This document shows, piece after piece, positions 49,505-59,341 of a DNA stretch of 64,000 bases. Position 1 is the first letter of the stretch. Each line of letters opens with the position of its first letter. The notes under the pieces were generated by a model. It saw only the letters and a program-made list of their open reading frames with translations, had not been told where the DNA came from and did not search any database. The translations under genes were made by a program, and so were the position numbers. Source of the DNA: Phlebopus portentosus (Eukaryota; Basidiomycota; Agaricomycetes; Boletales; Boletinellaceae); contig JAYXKI010000002.1 of assembly GCA_037892935.1 (NCBI GenBank), positions 2,480,001-2,544,000 of the forward strand. The letters run 5' to 3'.

Positions 49505-50592
49505 TTTCCCTGTTGCTCTTTACTTGCTAGGGAATTCCGGAAGTTGTTTCTGTATTCTTCGTCATGCTTGCAGGTGTATCCTGCTGATTTGTCTCCTTTA
49601 GCCCATGCTATGTGATCATAGTGGACTGGCCTTCGACAATGAGGGTCGGGACATGTTTCCTTGAAATTCACAGCTCGTGCTGTCATCGGCTTTCGTTTCT
49701 GACCATTTGTTCTCTTCTTGGGCTGTCCTAAGGAAGAACCCTTTTGCTTCCTTGGTGCTTTGCAATTCTTTGAGTAGTGTCCAATCTTTCCACAGTTGTA
49801 GCATTTTGCTCCCTTCTTCGGCAAGCCTTGGAGTGCATCTACATCCATGGCGTCTGGATCATGTTTTGTTTGTTGTATTGGTGGTCGAAATGATGACTGC
49901 CCATTTGTCTTGAATCTCGGGGTGTATGTCTGACTTCCTATCAGCTTCTGTCTTGCATCCACATCTGCTAAGTTGCTTGTCCATGTCATCCATTCTTCCA
50001 GCTTGTACTTTTCGAAAGCGTCAGGTTGTACCGCTTCGACTCGTCGTTTGACCCAATTATCTAGTCCTTTGACATAGATGTACTTGAGCATAGTAGCATC
50101 AATTGATGGTGGTGCTCTAGCTCTGAGTCGTCGAAATTCATCGTTGTATGCCCTGATGCTTGATCCTTTTTGCTGGATGCATAGAAGATGGAATAGCGCT
50201 TCTTGTTCTCCAACTATTGGATGTCCTGCTCGGACTCTCATCCAATCTAACATCTGCTTCAGCGATGTGAACATTCCTCCTCCATTTGGATCGATAATTG
50301 CTGGTACTGGTTTCAGCTTTCCTTTATCATCAAATGATGTCAAGGTCTGCTTCTCTGCAAACCAATCGTAACTGTCGCCTTCAAGTGCTGAAAATAGACT
50401 CTTTGCAATCTCGTCCTCGCTCTTGACTCCATGCTGTGCCAACTTCGAAATACATCGGCTGACCCACAGATCAATATCTTCGCTTCGCTTGCCATAATAC
50501 TTCGGCAATTTGATGCTGTGTTTAGAGAGTTGTATCTGAAGAGTTTGTAGTTGCGTCTCCAGGATCTGAACTTTCTGGTCGGTGGTCGACAT
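49498..50592 (-). CDS. chromovirus gag
   Basis: 364-codon intact ORF (MSTTDQKVQILETQLQTL). A capsid-type region (DIDLWVSRCISKLAQHGVKS, LFHLLCIQQKGSSIRAYNDE) is followed by a nucleocapsid zinc knuckle CYNCGKIGHYSKNC (CX2CX4HX4C) and a basic stretch. A second Cys/His cluster near the end (CPDPHCRRPVHYDH) may also bind metal. Its stop TAG (49498–49500) follows the slippery heptamer by one codon, so pol is probably made as a Gag–Pol fusion. Confidence 0.93.
   Translation of the reverse strand: MSTTDQKVQILETQLQTLQIQLSKHSIKLPKYYGKRSEDIDLWVSRCISKLAQHGVKSEDEIAKSLFSALEGDSYDWFAEKQTLTSFDDKGKLKPVPAIIDPNGGGMFTSLKQMLDWMRVRAGHPIVGEQEALFHLLCIQQKGSSIRAYNDEFRRLRARAPPSIDATMLKYIYVKGLDNWVKRRVEAVQPDAFEKYKLEEWMTWTSNLADVDARQKLIGSQTYTPRFKTNGQSSFRPPIQQTKHDPDAMDVDALQGLPKKGAKCYNCGKIGHYSKNCKAPRKQKGSSLGQPKKRTNGQKRKPMTARAVNFKETCPDPHCRRPVHYDHIAWAKGDKSAGYTCKHDEEYRNNFRNSLASKEQQGKD
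49504..49510 (-). promoter_or_regulatory. putative -1 ribosomal frameshift site (gag–pol)
   Basis: On the minus strand the gag codons CAG GGA AAA GAC TAG contain GGGAAAA in the phase X XXY YYZ. A -1 slip here enters the open pol frame (AGA CTA GAA) before the gag stop. Confidence 0.7.
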
Positions 50593-51526
50593 GATCGTAT
50601 GTGATTATAGGCACTGCTGGTGGCGAATATGTGGCTGGATGTTCTGGTGCTTGGGTTGCTATTGAACCACTGGTTGGTACTTGGAGTGTAGCACTTTGAC
50701 TGTTGAACCCTTGCAACAAGTATGGGTTTAGTGCTCGTGATAGCTCCTCGTCGGATGATACTGTTCCTTCGGAAGTATGCTCTGTTCGATGATGCAGCTC
50801 TCGGATTCGTTGAGCTTCCTGTCTGAGATACTCTGTGTGCTCGAGTATGTTCCTTGCAGTACTTTCTGTTGTCTGCACTGATGCAATCAATGTCAGGTAG
50901 GCTTGTTGACTTGATTCGACTGTACGTCCCAGTGTCAGGAGTGCTTCGCGTAAGTTGCTAATGTCTTCTGCAACGTTTGGTGTCGATTGAGCGATCCTTG
51001 TAAGTTCTGTAGTTGCTGTTTCAACTGCTTGGATGCGTTGCTCGTGAGCGTTAAGTGTATCGCGTAAACGTCCTATCTCGTCTTGAACTACTGATATCTC
51101 TGTGGTGACTTGTTGGCTTAGGAGTATGACTGATCAATCTAGTGAATCGTCGTTTCGATGTAGTGTTGCTACTTGTGCTCCTAGTCCGTTGGTATTAATC
51201 TCGAGTGCTTCGAGTCGCTGTCCAACTGTAGTTGCGTATGCTCCACTCGGCAGGTTGTTATTTGCTTGAGCTCTCGCTTGACTAGTCTGTAGTCCTTCGA
51301 GTCATACTATCCTTTCTCGTAGAGATAGTATTATGGGTGGATATTCGTTGTCTGTGCGGGTGGCAGTTCCCCAAAGAATGTCTCTATCCAGTTCCAATCT
51401 TGATATCCTTCCTTGGATATGATTCAGTTCGCTATCTCGTTGCGATCCTGATCTCATTCGGTTATTTGTTCGGTTACTCGTCCTCTGGTTGTTACTTCTT
51501 CCACTTGAGTTCTCTGGATGGTTCAT
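50522..51526 (-). pseudogene. coiled-coil ORF upstream of gag, two TGA stops
   Basis: A single frame of 335 codons starting MNHPENSSGRSNNQ, interrupted by TGA at 51302–51304 and at 51134–51136. The encoded protein is helical with regular leucine/isoleucine spacing (GRISRLELDRDILWG, AVETATTELTRIAQS, SNLREALLTLGRTVE), a probable coiled coil, then a Ser/Pro-rich tail. It overlaps the gag start by 71 nt in another frame. Both stops could come from CGA. It may have been an N-terminal Gag component or a separate structural protein; function unknown. Confidence 0.65.
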
Positions 51527-51918
51527 TAACCACGTTTCTCGCCTATAGCTTCAGGTGAATCGTTATGAGGTACGGTAGACCAAGCCGTTCCTTTCTCGTC
51601 GAATTTAGCAATAGTAGCTGGTACTGTTGCTACCTTGGTTGTTGTTGTTTGTGTGCTCCCAACTGCAGGGCTACCAGATGCCTTTGCTATTAGGTACACT
51701 TCGTCGGTAAAGGGGTTATGGTAATAGATGTTTGATTTGAGTGAATTGGGTTTGTTCTCCAGGATGTGCACTTGTCCTAGGGAATGGGTTTGCTAATCTC
51801 GAAACTAGCAGCGTCGATAGGGACTTGAGGTCGACGGTCCTCACCTCGATAAAACACTAGCCAAGAACCTTGCCCGTGAGAGGTGGTGTTAAAACTAGCG
51901 AGTGATCTTTCGATCCAA
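51527..51918 (-). other. chromovirus leader with primer-binding-site candidate
   Basis: Directly inside the 5' LTR the minus strand reads T then TGGATCGAAAGATCAC. The TGG one nucleotide from the LTR is the usual start of a tRNA primer-binding site (complement of CCA). I cannot assign the tRNA. An 81-codon minus-strand frame (51526–51771) lies in the leader and is not assigned. Confidence 0.5.
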
Positions 51919-53473
51919 TGTTAGAGGTGTAGGTCCGGGGTTACACCGGTTTTGATCCTTTTGCCTAAGCAACGATATGTTGTGCAGAGGTGATCTATCT
52001 ACCCACGTTTAGCTGTACCACGCGGTCCCCTTACTATCCTTCCTAGTTGCAGTCCTGGTAAGGGATGCTTTCAGAGACAAGGTAGAGTAAGAGCAGATTG
52101 GGATTTCCAAGAGGCGTAGTAGTACAAAGCACACAGTGAGTCGTGTTAGGACACTATCACCAGTGTGTTAAGAGGATCGAAAGATGGGGAAAGAGGGCCT
52201 ACTTCTAACGCTATTTATGCTTTCTAGATAATTCATTTTCCGTCCTATTTCTTACTCATCTTCTCTCCACTTTACTCCACCATGCTCCACCTTTCTCCAC
52301 CATTACATCACTTCCTTCGTCATTCTGCTCCACTGAGCGCCACTTTGCTCCAATGTATCTCCACTATGATGGAATTCTGTGGGGTTGCTGACTGATACAA
52401 TAGAGGTGCTGCTCCAGTATGGAAAGCTCCACTGTCAGTGCTCCACTATGACGTCGATTCCATCACCAGGTGGGATTGTAGCTCTTGGTGCAATGTAGGC
52501 AGCTCGATATGTGACTCTTCGCTGTTTGTCTTGTGGTCCGAAGGGTGTAAGTACAACTCGCATATCGGTATTGAGATGTCGGGTTGGTGTAGAGTATGGT
52601 CCAATGCATACCATGAACTGTATGAGTTCTGCTGGGGGATGCAGTTGTGTTCAAGTGACTAGCCATGCTTTGCCTGGGAGTCTAACATCGCGAATGTATT
52701 GCCATATCCTTCATTGGAGTACCAGTTGTAGTTGCTTGGTGTCCAGGTTTGCGTTCTTTGGTAAATAAAGGTTTGCTTGTACTGTAGAGGCTGGACATGA
52801 GTTATGCAGCTCTGGCTTGTACCATCCTAGTATCCTCCAAGTTATCGGGTCTGCAGCTCGAGGGGTTTGAGTTGTAACAATGAGTTCCTCATGTCGCTTG
52901 GGTATTATAGGATTTGGTGGATTGGCATGTAACACTTCTTGCGTGTGACGTTAGACTTCGATTTGGCAGTCACGTGTTTCGCTTGTAGCATGACATACTG
53001 TGAAGTATATCTCATAAAGGACCATGTACACTCGGGCACAAGTCTGACAGTGCTGGAATGCCAGTGATGTCTCCATTGGGATTGGATTAGCCTTTAGACT
53101 TTAGGTGTTAGGCTTTAGTAGTCGTGTTCTAGACTTCTCGGGCTTCTAGTAGTTTTGATCGCTTCTTGACTTCTTTTGATCGGGTCGGATCGGGAGTTTG
53201 GTCGGCAGTGTTAAGGTGACGGTCGGTGGTAGTAAATCGGCGGTGGTAATTACCAGTCGGCAGTGTTAAGTAGTCCGCGGGGTTATGTACTTGTGGCGTG
53301 CTTCTTAGGCGCCCATATGTTGCCATTGATGCCCGTGACCGTTGCCTTGGTCGCGTTAACAGTAGTTTGGCTCTAGTGGCTTCTAGGCTGTTACTAGTCG
53401 CATTTGGAATGCTGATCCTGTTGATCTGCCGATCGTGTCGATCTTGATGCGAGTTTTTGAGCGGATCCTTTCA
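51919..53473 (-). repeat. 5' LTR of the chromovirus
   Basis: 1,555 bp, same ends as the LTR at 41140–42694. It carries T at 53286, A at 53325 and T at 53368, each converting a CpG in the partner LTR to TpG or CpA. Confidence 0.95.
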
Positions 53474-53478
53474 AGTTA

Positions 53479-54084
53479 TGATTGAAAGTACAAAATAATT
53501 TTGCTGAGGGACAACACCCCGCTCAGCTGGCGCCTTAAATAAAATTTCTACTGAATACTACCGACTACCAATTATTACCGACCATGCCTCACCATTGGTT
53601 AGGACAACATGTTTCAGCTGGTTTCACCACCACTGTCTTGAGTCGGTGGTACCACTGACAATGCTGGTGACGCTACCGAAACTCCTGGTAGCACCACCGA
53701 CTACTTCCTTCCCTATTAGGCAGGCCCTAATCTGTCTCTGTTCCGAAGAAGCTTTCCCCAGGCTTCTATCAATCTCTGTTCCCATCACATGTTAATCCTT
53801 AATGCCAATCCTCCCACGAGAGACTTCTTCCATGTGCCGCGATCTCACTTTGCCGGTGCTCCGTTACTCCGGCCGAGCTTCTGCCGTTAGTCTTCCATCA
53901 TGGGGCTGACTGTTATCTTGGGATTCGAGATCGGCAATCCCTGCCAATCATCGGAGATTAACCTCGGCAGCTGTGTATATTTGGCAGATACTCTTCTGTG
54001 CCTTGCCGCGATATCGATGTCGGAGAATTGTAGTCCAGTACCCGACGTTAACCTGTATCTTCTTCCCAGGTGATTCGTCTCGCG
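53479..54084. repeat. repeat block, right part (continues the block at 39,051–41,134)
   Basis: Sequence that was adjacent to position 41,139 before the chromovirus inserted. No ORF of substance. Probably untranslated or LTR sequence of an older element. Confidence 0.4.
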
Positions 54085-55039
54085 CTATTCGTCGACTGTA
54101 ATAACCCCTTCTTCCGATCGTTCCCATGCTTCTAGCATTCGATCCGTTGCTTCTTCGATAAGACTTTCGACGTCTGATGGTGCCGTATAGTATGTCGGCC
54201 AATCGACTTCCACTGCAGTGTTTCGACACAAGGTCTGGTGACGATGCTGATTGATCCAAGCTCTCACGCCAACCTTCAGTGCATAGATATCTCTGTCGCC
54301 GAGCCATATGGATACCTCGTGATCGTATGCGCTCATTCCGCGGTTTGGCAATGGTTGGTCTAACGTTCGTTCCGAGGGTCCGGGCTTATGCCGAATCTTG
54401 ACATCGGCTCCCTCCCTAGTTACTAAGCGCTCCACGAAGTTCTTGAGAAGCCACTCCAAAAGAACCCAACTCCTTTGGTATGCCAAATAGCAGTTTGTAC
54501 AAACCAGGCTTTTGTGAACAAAGCGTCTGGTTGCACTATGTCAATATTGTCTCTTCTGCAGGAGTTCTACGTATCTTGCAATGTTACGTTCCTCCATCTG
54601 TACGTAGCTTCGCTCGGGTGAAGGAGTGTGCCCAATATGCATTCCAGCTAGTCCTTCTTGCAAATTGTATGGGTCCTCCCTCTCGTCGCGTTCGTCTTCG
54701 GAATATCGTCGATCGGGTTCCTCTTGCGCAGCTACCTCCCCAGGTTCTTGCTGCCTTAGTGGGCGAGAATCGCCTCCACTGTTCTGTCCTTGAAGCCTTT
54801 CGAAATGCTCTTGATCAGGCTGCATAATTCGGTGTGTAAAGTGTCTGATGCCACGCTGCATTGTATATCCACAATTTTCGTAACATCGAATGGCTTTTTT
54901 CAGGTCACCGACATAATCGCCCTCCGGCACCCGGAAAGGGTATGTGTCGGGGTAGGAGCTGTGCTGAGTGCCAGACTTGATCTCGTATGGCATGTATACT
55001 ATGTAGCAAGCCGACTTTTGAGTCGTGTTCGAGGACATG
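54085..55039 (-). pseudogene. unknown repeat-associated ORF with one in-frame TGA
   Basis: From ATG near 55039 (MSSNTTQKSACYIVYMPYEI) one frame of about 318 codons runs to a stop after EEGVITVDE, interrupted only by TGA at 54541–54543. Visible parts are an N-terminal mixed region (YPFRVPEGDYVGDLKKAIRC), an Arg/Glu-rich charged middle (DRRYSEDERDEREDPYN) and a C-terminal region with WLGDRDIYALKVGVRAWINQ. I recognise no family. Its position between repeat blocks suggests it belonged to the older element into which the chromovirus inserted. Confidence 0.5.
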
Positions 55040-55197
55040 ATGAGCAATAGAAAAGAAAACACAGTTCGCGTGTCTGGATTGAGTTGAAGTTATACTCCAC
55101 AACGATCACGTGCCGTGTAACAAACCACAAATAGTGGGGACTGGCAATTAGGGTTCCACGCTGAAGAGTAAGTCTGAAGCTTGGGAACGTACGGAGT

Positions 55198-57118
55198 TGT
55201 TACGACCAGTTCCGCGGTGTTCCGACTGGTTTCGCTCAGTTTCGACTGGTTTCGCTCGAACGAGTGAACTTAGCAAGAACGCCATAGTCCAGATGGCACG
55301 TGCACCATTCTTTGATCGGCCATCAAGACGGGAGAATCACGGCATCGAGTTTGCACGCTGTAGACTATCAGACTCTCCTAGATAGGGACAAAGGCGGCGG
55401 CGGCGTTCGACCACAGGGAGGCGATGTCAAAGGTGTCGAGAGGAAAAAGGGGAGGTCCTACCAGATCTACAGACTACCTACAGGCTCTCAGAAGCGACAC
55501 TCAGCTCAGATGTACAAGGATCTGGCCGTTAGGCAGATCCGCCGCGCCTTCGAATAACTCGCCGCGGCGATCCGGGCCTCGGCGGCTGTATAGGGATCGC
55601 CGAGTCCGACTGAACCGGCGAAGGGGCCGCAGCGGCGGACTGGGTGCGGGGCCGGCGGAGGTTCGCGCCAGTGCAATTCCGCCTGGTAGTCGGGGAGATG
55701 ACGTCGGAACGACACAGAGAAGATGCGGGAGAGAGAGAGTCGACACCACTTGAAAGGGGAGTAGTGTCGGCGGTGGAACGACGCGGAGGCGGTGGAGGCG
55801 GCGAGAAGTGGGAGACTGGACTCAGTCGAAAAGGGGGCGCCGGCGCCGACGGTAGCGGTGAACACAAGAAGAGTGACAGCTGCGTCGAGGGGTCGACGAA
55901 GTATAACAGATGCCTAGAAGAGTGACGGCTGCGTCGAGGCGTTGGGGAAGAATCACAAACGATTAGAGGAGTGACGGCTGTGTCGAGGCGTTGAGGAAGA
56001 ATCACAAATGTTCAGGGGCCGAGCGGCGGCGGAGGCTAGAGAGAGAGGGGCGGCGATGCAGATATGAGTGGGAAGTCCCCGGAGCGATTACTAGACGAGT
56101 GACAGCTGCGCAGAGGAGAGACGACCAGGGCGGCGAATGAGCTCGGCGGCTTCTATCCTGTGAGATCCGGGGTCGCGCCGTCAGGACGGGATCGGCGAGG
56201 GCACGTGACCGGGAGTTCGCCCGATCCGGCTGTCTGGTTCTCTGTATATACTGGTTTCTTGAAGGAGGCTTCTTTACCTATGGGTGGTCTCTGGTAGCTG
56301 CGTTCTAGAGTGTATATCTGCTGCTTTTTAGGATAGATACATGCTCTCTATATATACTATGAGTCCTTGATAAGAAATATCACTTAAAGCGGCGGGCGGC
56401 GAGGCGTGACAGGCGCGCCGCGACGGCGGGGGCCGCCGCCGAGATGCGCCGCCAAGCCACCAAGACCTAGGGGCGCCCCAATCGGAACGGCGGAGTGCTG
56501 GTACGTCGTGTCGAATGTCGGGGCCGTTCGGATCGGTCAGGGCGCGCTCTATATGGATCTGAAACGCCAAGGGGTCGAATAAAACTAAAAGGGGGAATAT
56601 ACGGACGGCCGCCGGGCGCGCTACCGCGCTCGGCGTACAATGTGGGATGATAAGAATATGAAACAATCAACGAAATGGACCTGAGATTGGTTATCGTTCA
56701 CCCAGCCGGCGCGGCGGCGGGCATATACCTCCGCGATGGCGCGATATACATCCGCCGCAGCGTGTCCGGCCGCCGTGCGAGTATTTCCGAAGCCCGGAGT
56801 CACCGGATTCGGCGGAACCGTTCTTGAGAGAGGCTGGAGAAGGGGAACTAGGGTCTGGTCGAAGGGGGGACAAGGTGATCATAGGATAGGAGTGGAGGCG
56901 TCGGCGCCGGTTCGTATGGTCGGCGGCGGCGGCGGCGGGATCCTGTTCCCAGGCCGCCGAAGGTCCGGCGGCCGCTGAGCAGGCTGTATTATGGGTAACG
57001 GCGGCGAAGGCTGGTTTGCTGACAATAGTACGCGGGGTGTCCTGGGTATGGCATAGGGGAGTACCGCCCTTACGGGCCTGTGCCGCTGGACCGGTACAGG
57101 TTAGTGCGGCGCACTACA
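55198..57118 (-). repeat. candidate 3' LTR of the second Ty3-like element
   Basis: On the minus strand it starts TGTAGTGCGCC and ends GGTCGTAACA, satisfying TG...CA. It is immediately preceded by the purine run AGAAGGAGA (57119–57127), a good polypurine tract. TATA-like tatatact/ctatatata motifs lie at about 56,245 and 56,350. The region is very GC-rich (CGGCGG) with no believable ORF. The partner LTR would be beyond the window, so the assignment is inference. Confidence 0.45.
55871..56010. repeat. 49-bp tandem repeat, about three copies
   Basis: gagtgac(a/g)gctg(c/t)gtcgagg recurs at 55871, 55920 and 55969, exactly 49 bp apart. Copies two and three share gttg(g/a)ggaagaatcacaaa. It lies inside the candidate LTR. 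Confidence 0.7.
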
Positions 57119-57250
57119 TCTCCTTCTGACGAAGTAAAAAAAAATGATTAAAAAAAAAAAAAATGCTGGGTAGTGTAGGGGAGGTATTTAGGCGAAGTTG
57201 AGCGGGGGTTGTGATGTAACTGGGTGGTATGTCTGTGACTTGCTCCTGGA

Positions 57251-58198
57251 TTAGTCTTCGGTTGTGAGATCGATCATCAGCGGAGCGTGGATTGGTGCGG
57301 CGGTGTGCGGTGGAGGGTTGGCTCTGTCCGCCGCATCTTGTTGAGGTACGTTGTTGAGGTATGGGTGATGTTCAATGGATTCCCGAAGCTCGGCAAGGTG
57401 CTCTTCAATGTCCTGGGCGGCTGCGATTGCTGAGAGCGAATACTGTTGTGCTTGGAGTATAATGGCGATGACGTTGGCGGCGCAGTCGCGTATATCATCG
57501 TCGCCGCGCTCGTCGAAGAGGCGTAAGACTTGGATTATGGCATTGTGGGATAGCTCTGAGGCGGCGTCGGAGTAAATGACGGCGTTTTCGAGTGCAATAG
57601 GCCCTTCTCTGAGGATGGCGAGGGGGGCATTGGGTAGTACGCCATCGCCGAGAGGCGCGCCGAGAATTATGGGGATCGTAGTGAGGGCGCCGCCGATGCG
57701 GAGCGTTTCTCGGATGCGGCAAACGAGTGTCGCTTTGTTGGCAGGCGTCAGATGGTGTCTGGCGAAGAGTTCGGGGATGATCTGAAGCATCGCGGGGACG
57801 TGTCTGGCGGGGAACGGCATCGCCGCAGGAAACGCGTCGGCGAGGAGGTCGCAAAATGATCCCCAGTTTCCGCCGGAGAGGCGTGGGTCTTGACAGAGGA
57901 GTTGCTGGGCGTCCGGCGAGGCCCAAATGTACAGCAGGAAGATTAGAGTCGCCGTGTCGGGGCAGGGGTGCTGAAAACTGCGAAGGGCGGCGATGAGAAT
58001 ATTTGGTAGAGCGGTGTAATCAGGGTGCCATGGGTAGAGGAGCATGGGGTGCCCGGGAAGTGTGATTAATTGGGCGAAGTTGAAATCTAAGAGGTGTTGG
58101 GCATGGCGGGGGAAGTGGACTGGGTGCGGGACTTGGAGTAGTGGTGTCGCCGGTGCGAATGGAAACGCTTCGGCGAGGCTGGGAACCAGCTGGGGCAT
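57251..58198 (-). CDS. unknown 315-codon ORF with C-terminal SUMO-interacting-like motif
   Basis: Intact ORF from ATG (MPQLVPSLAEAFPFAPATPL) to stop, on the same strand as the pol to its right. Mostly hydrophobic helices (PNILIAALRSFQHPC, SHNAIIQVLRLFDERGDDDI) in an arrangement reminiscent of helical repeats, with a Pro/His-rich C-terminal linker. The last residues are PLMIDLTTED: a hydrophobic I-D-L-T core followed by acidic residues, the classic SUMO-interacting motif shape. It lies 124 bp before the polypurine tract of the candidate LTR, so it probably belongs to the element. No family recognised. Confidence 0.6.
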   Translation of the reverse strand: MPQLVPSLAEAFPFAPATPLLQVPHPVHFPRHAQHLLDFNFAQLITLPGHPMLLYPWHPDYTALPNILIAALRSFQHPCPDTATLIFLLYIWASPDAQQLLCQDPRLSGGNWGSFCDLLADAFPAAMPFPARHVPAMLQIIPELFARHHLTPANKATLVCRIRETLRIGGALTTIPIILGAPLGDGVLPNAPLAILREGPIALENAVIYSDAASELSHNAIIQVLRLFDERGDDDIRDCAANVIAIILQAQQYSLSAIAAAQDIEEHLAELRESIEHHPYLNNVPQQDAADRANPPPHTAAPIHAPLMIDLTTED

Positions 58199-59341
58199 GT
58201 TGTAAGGAGCGCCGATGGTATTCGTAATCTGTAGGGTAGATGTTTTGGGGGCGGTGAGTAGGTCGCCGACCGCTTTATATATTTTCGGCGAGTGTTTTCC
58301 GGGTTGGCCGGAAGGTATGACGGCTTTTGGCGAGGTGAAGTTGCCAGTATTATAGTGTAGGGGCCAATATAGGCGAAAGCCGAAGTAGTGTTCTAATGGA
58401 AGGGGGCCTAGGCGAAGGTGTTTCGTGTAGGCGGATCGTCGGCGGGACGAGTAAGTGGGATGGGAGGCTAGCGGCGAGGCTGGTTCGCCGGTAGTTCGGG
58501 TATGGTGGCCTGTAGCGGCGTGGGGCGGAGCGAACTTCGAATGGGATGGGGGCCTGGGCGAAGGAATTTCGTATAGGCGGGTCGTCGGCGGGACGAGTGA
58601 GTGGGATGGGGAAGCTCGCGGCGAGGCTGGTTCGCCGGTAGTTCGGGTATGGTGGCCTGTAGCGGCGTGGGGCGAAGCGATCTTCGAATAGAAGGGGGCC
58701 TGGGCGAAGGAATTTCGTATAGGCGGGTCGTCGGCGGGACGGGCTTCGATTTAGAAGGGAGTTCGGAAGTAAAGTTTAAATGGTTAATCATGGAGGGTGT
58801 CGTCATATCATGATCTTGATCTGGTACCAGATATGGATACACTGGCCTTGTAGTCAGGGGTAGTGGTACATCGGAAATACAATTCGGCGGGATTTTGGCG
58901 GTCCGGGAACCAGTCGGGGACGCCAGGTAGTTAACTAGGGCGGTGTAGGTCGTAGCTTATAGGTTGAGGATTTGTTAATGGGTGTAGGTACGGCTAGGGT
59001 AGGGTGTGCAGCGATATTTGATGATCGGCGGGGGGGGATCGGCGTAGAATGTTGTATCGGCCGGCTTGGCAGGGGTCTGGAAGGTTGGGGCTGTGTTGTG
59101 GCGGGGTTCGGCGGATTGTTCCGGCGAGTTTTGGAGGGGGGAGAGTCGCCGAGGGGTTTGTGGAATTTGAGTGGAGATTGCGGCGGAGCAGTGGGGAGGA
59201 TTTGGTAATTGATTGGTAAAAAGGGGGCGGGGAGGTCGCGTGTATGGAGGGCTGAAATCGGAGTTTGAATTGGGTGCGGCGAGGATATAGACGACGGGGA
59301 CTCGTGTCTGAGTTCCCCGTTTCTCTTTTTCTCTTTCCACC
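58199..59341. other. GC-rich spacer and divergent promoter region
   Basis: Lies between the divergent 57251–58198 ORF and the 59342 gene. Contains the 146-bp tandem repeat. Short open frames on both strands follow the repeat and are not supported as genes. A pyrimidine run (tctctttttctctttcc) directly precedes the ATG at 59342. Confidence 0.45.
58407..58745. repeat. 146-bp tandem repeat, about 2.3 copies
   Basis: Units begin at 58407, 58553 and 58699 with cct(a/g)ggcgaagg and share cgggtatggtggcctgtagc. The first two units are each exactly 146 bp and nearly identical. The third is cut after about 47 bp. Confidence 0.85.

Larger units (their letters stand above)
41135..53478 (-). mobile_element. 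complete Ty3-type chromovirus LTR retrotransposon with target duplication
   Basis: A 12,334-bp element (41140–53473) flanked by the 5-bp target duplication AGTTA at 41135–41139 and 53474–53478. The LTRs start TG and end CA, are each 1,555 bp, and differ at three positions by my reading. Coding is on the minus strand, so the 5' LTR is at 51919–53473. Order in transcription: leader, coiled-coil ORF, gag, pol (protease, RT, RNase H, integrase, chromodomain), an extra 332-codon ORF, polypurine tract, 3' LTR. At least four in-frame stops interrupt the coding regions, so it appears non-autonomous now despite a recent insertion. Confidence 0.95.

Noticed and set aside
55400..56010. long Pro/Ser-rich frames on both strands of the GC-rich block
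   Set aside because: CGG/CCG-rich DNA is poor in stops, so long frames occur by chance in all six frames; tandem repeats inflate them further.
58455..58842. ORFs on both strands across the 146-bp tandem repeat
   Set aside because: The open frames simply follow the repeat units and repeat the same peptide; no independent support.
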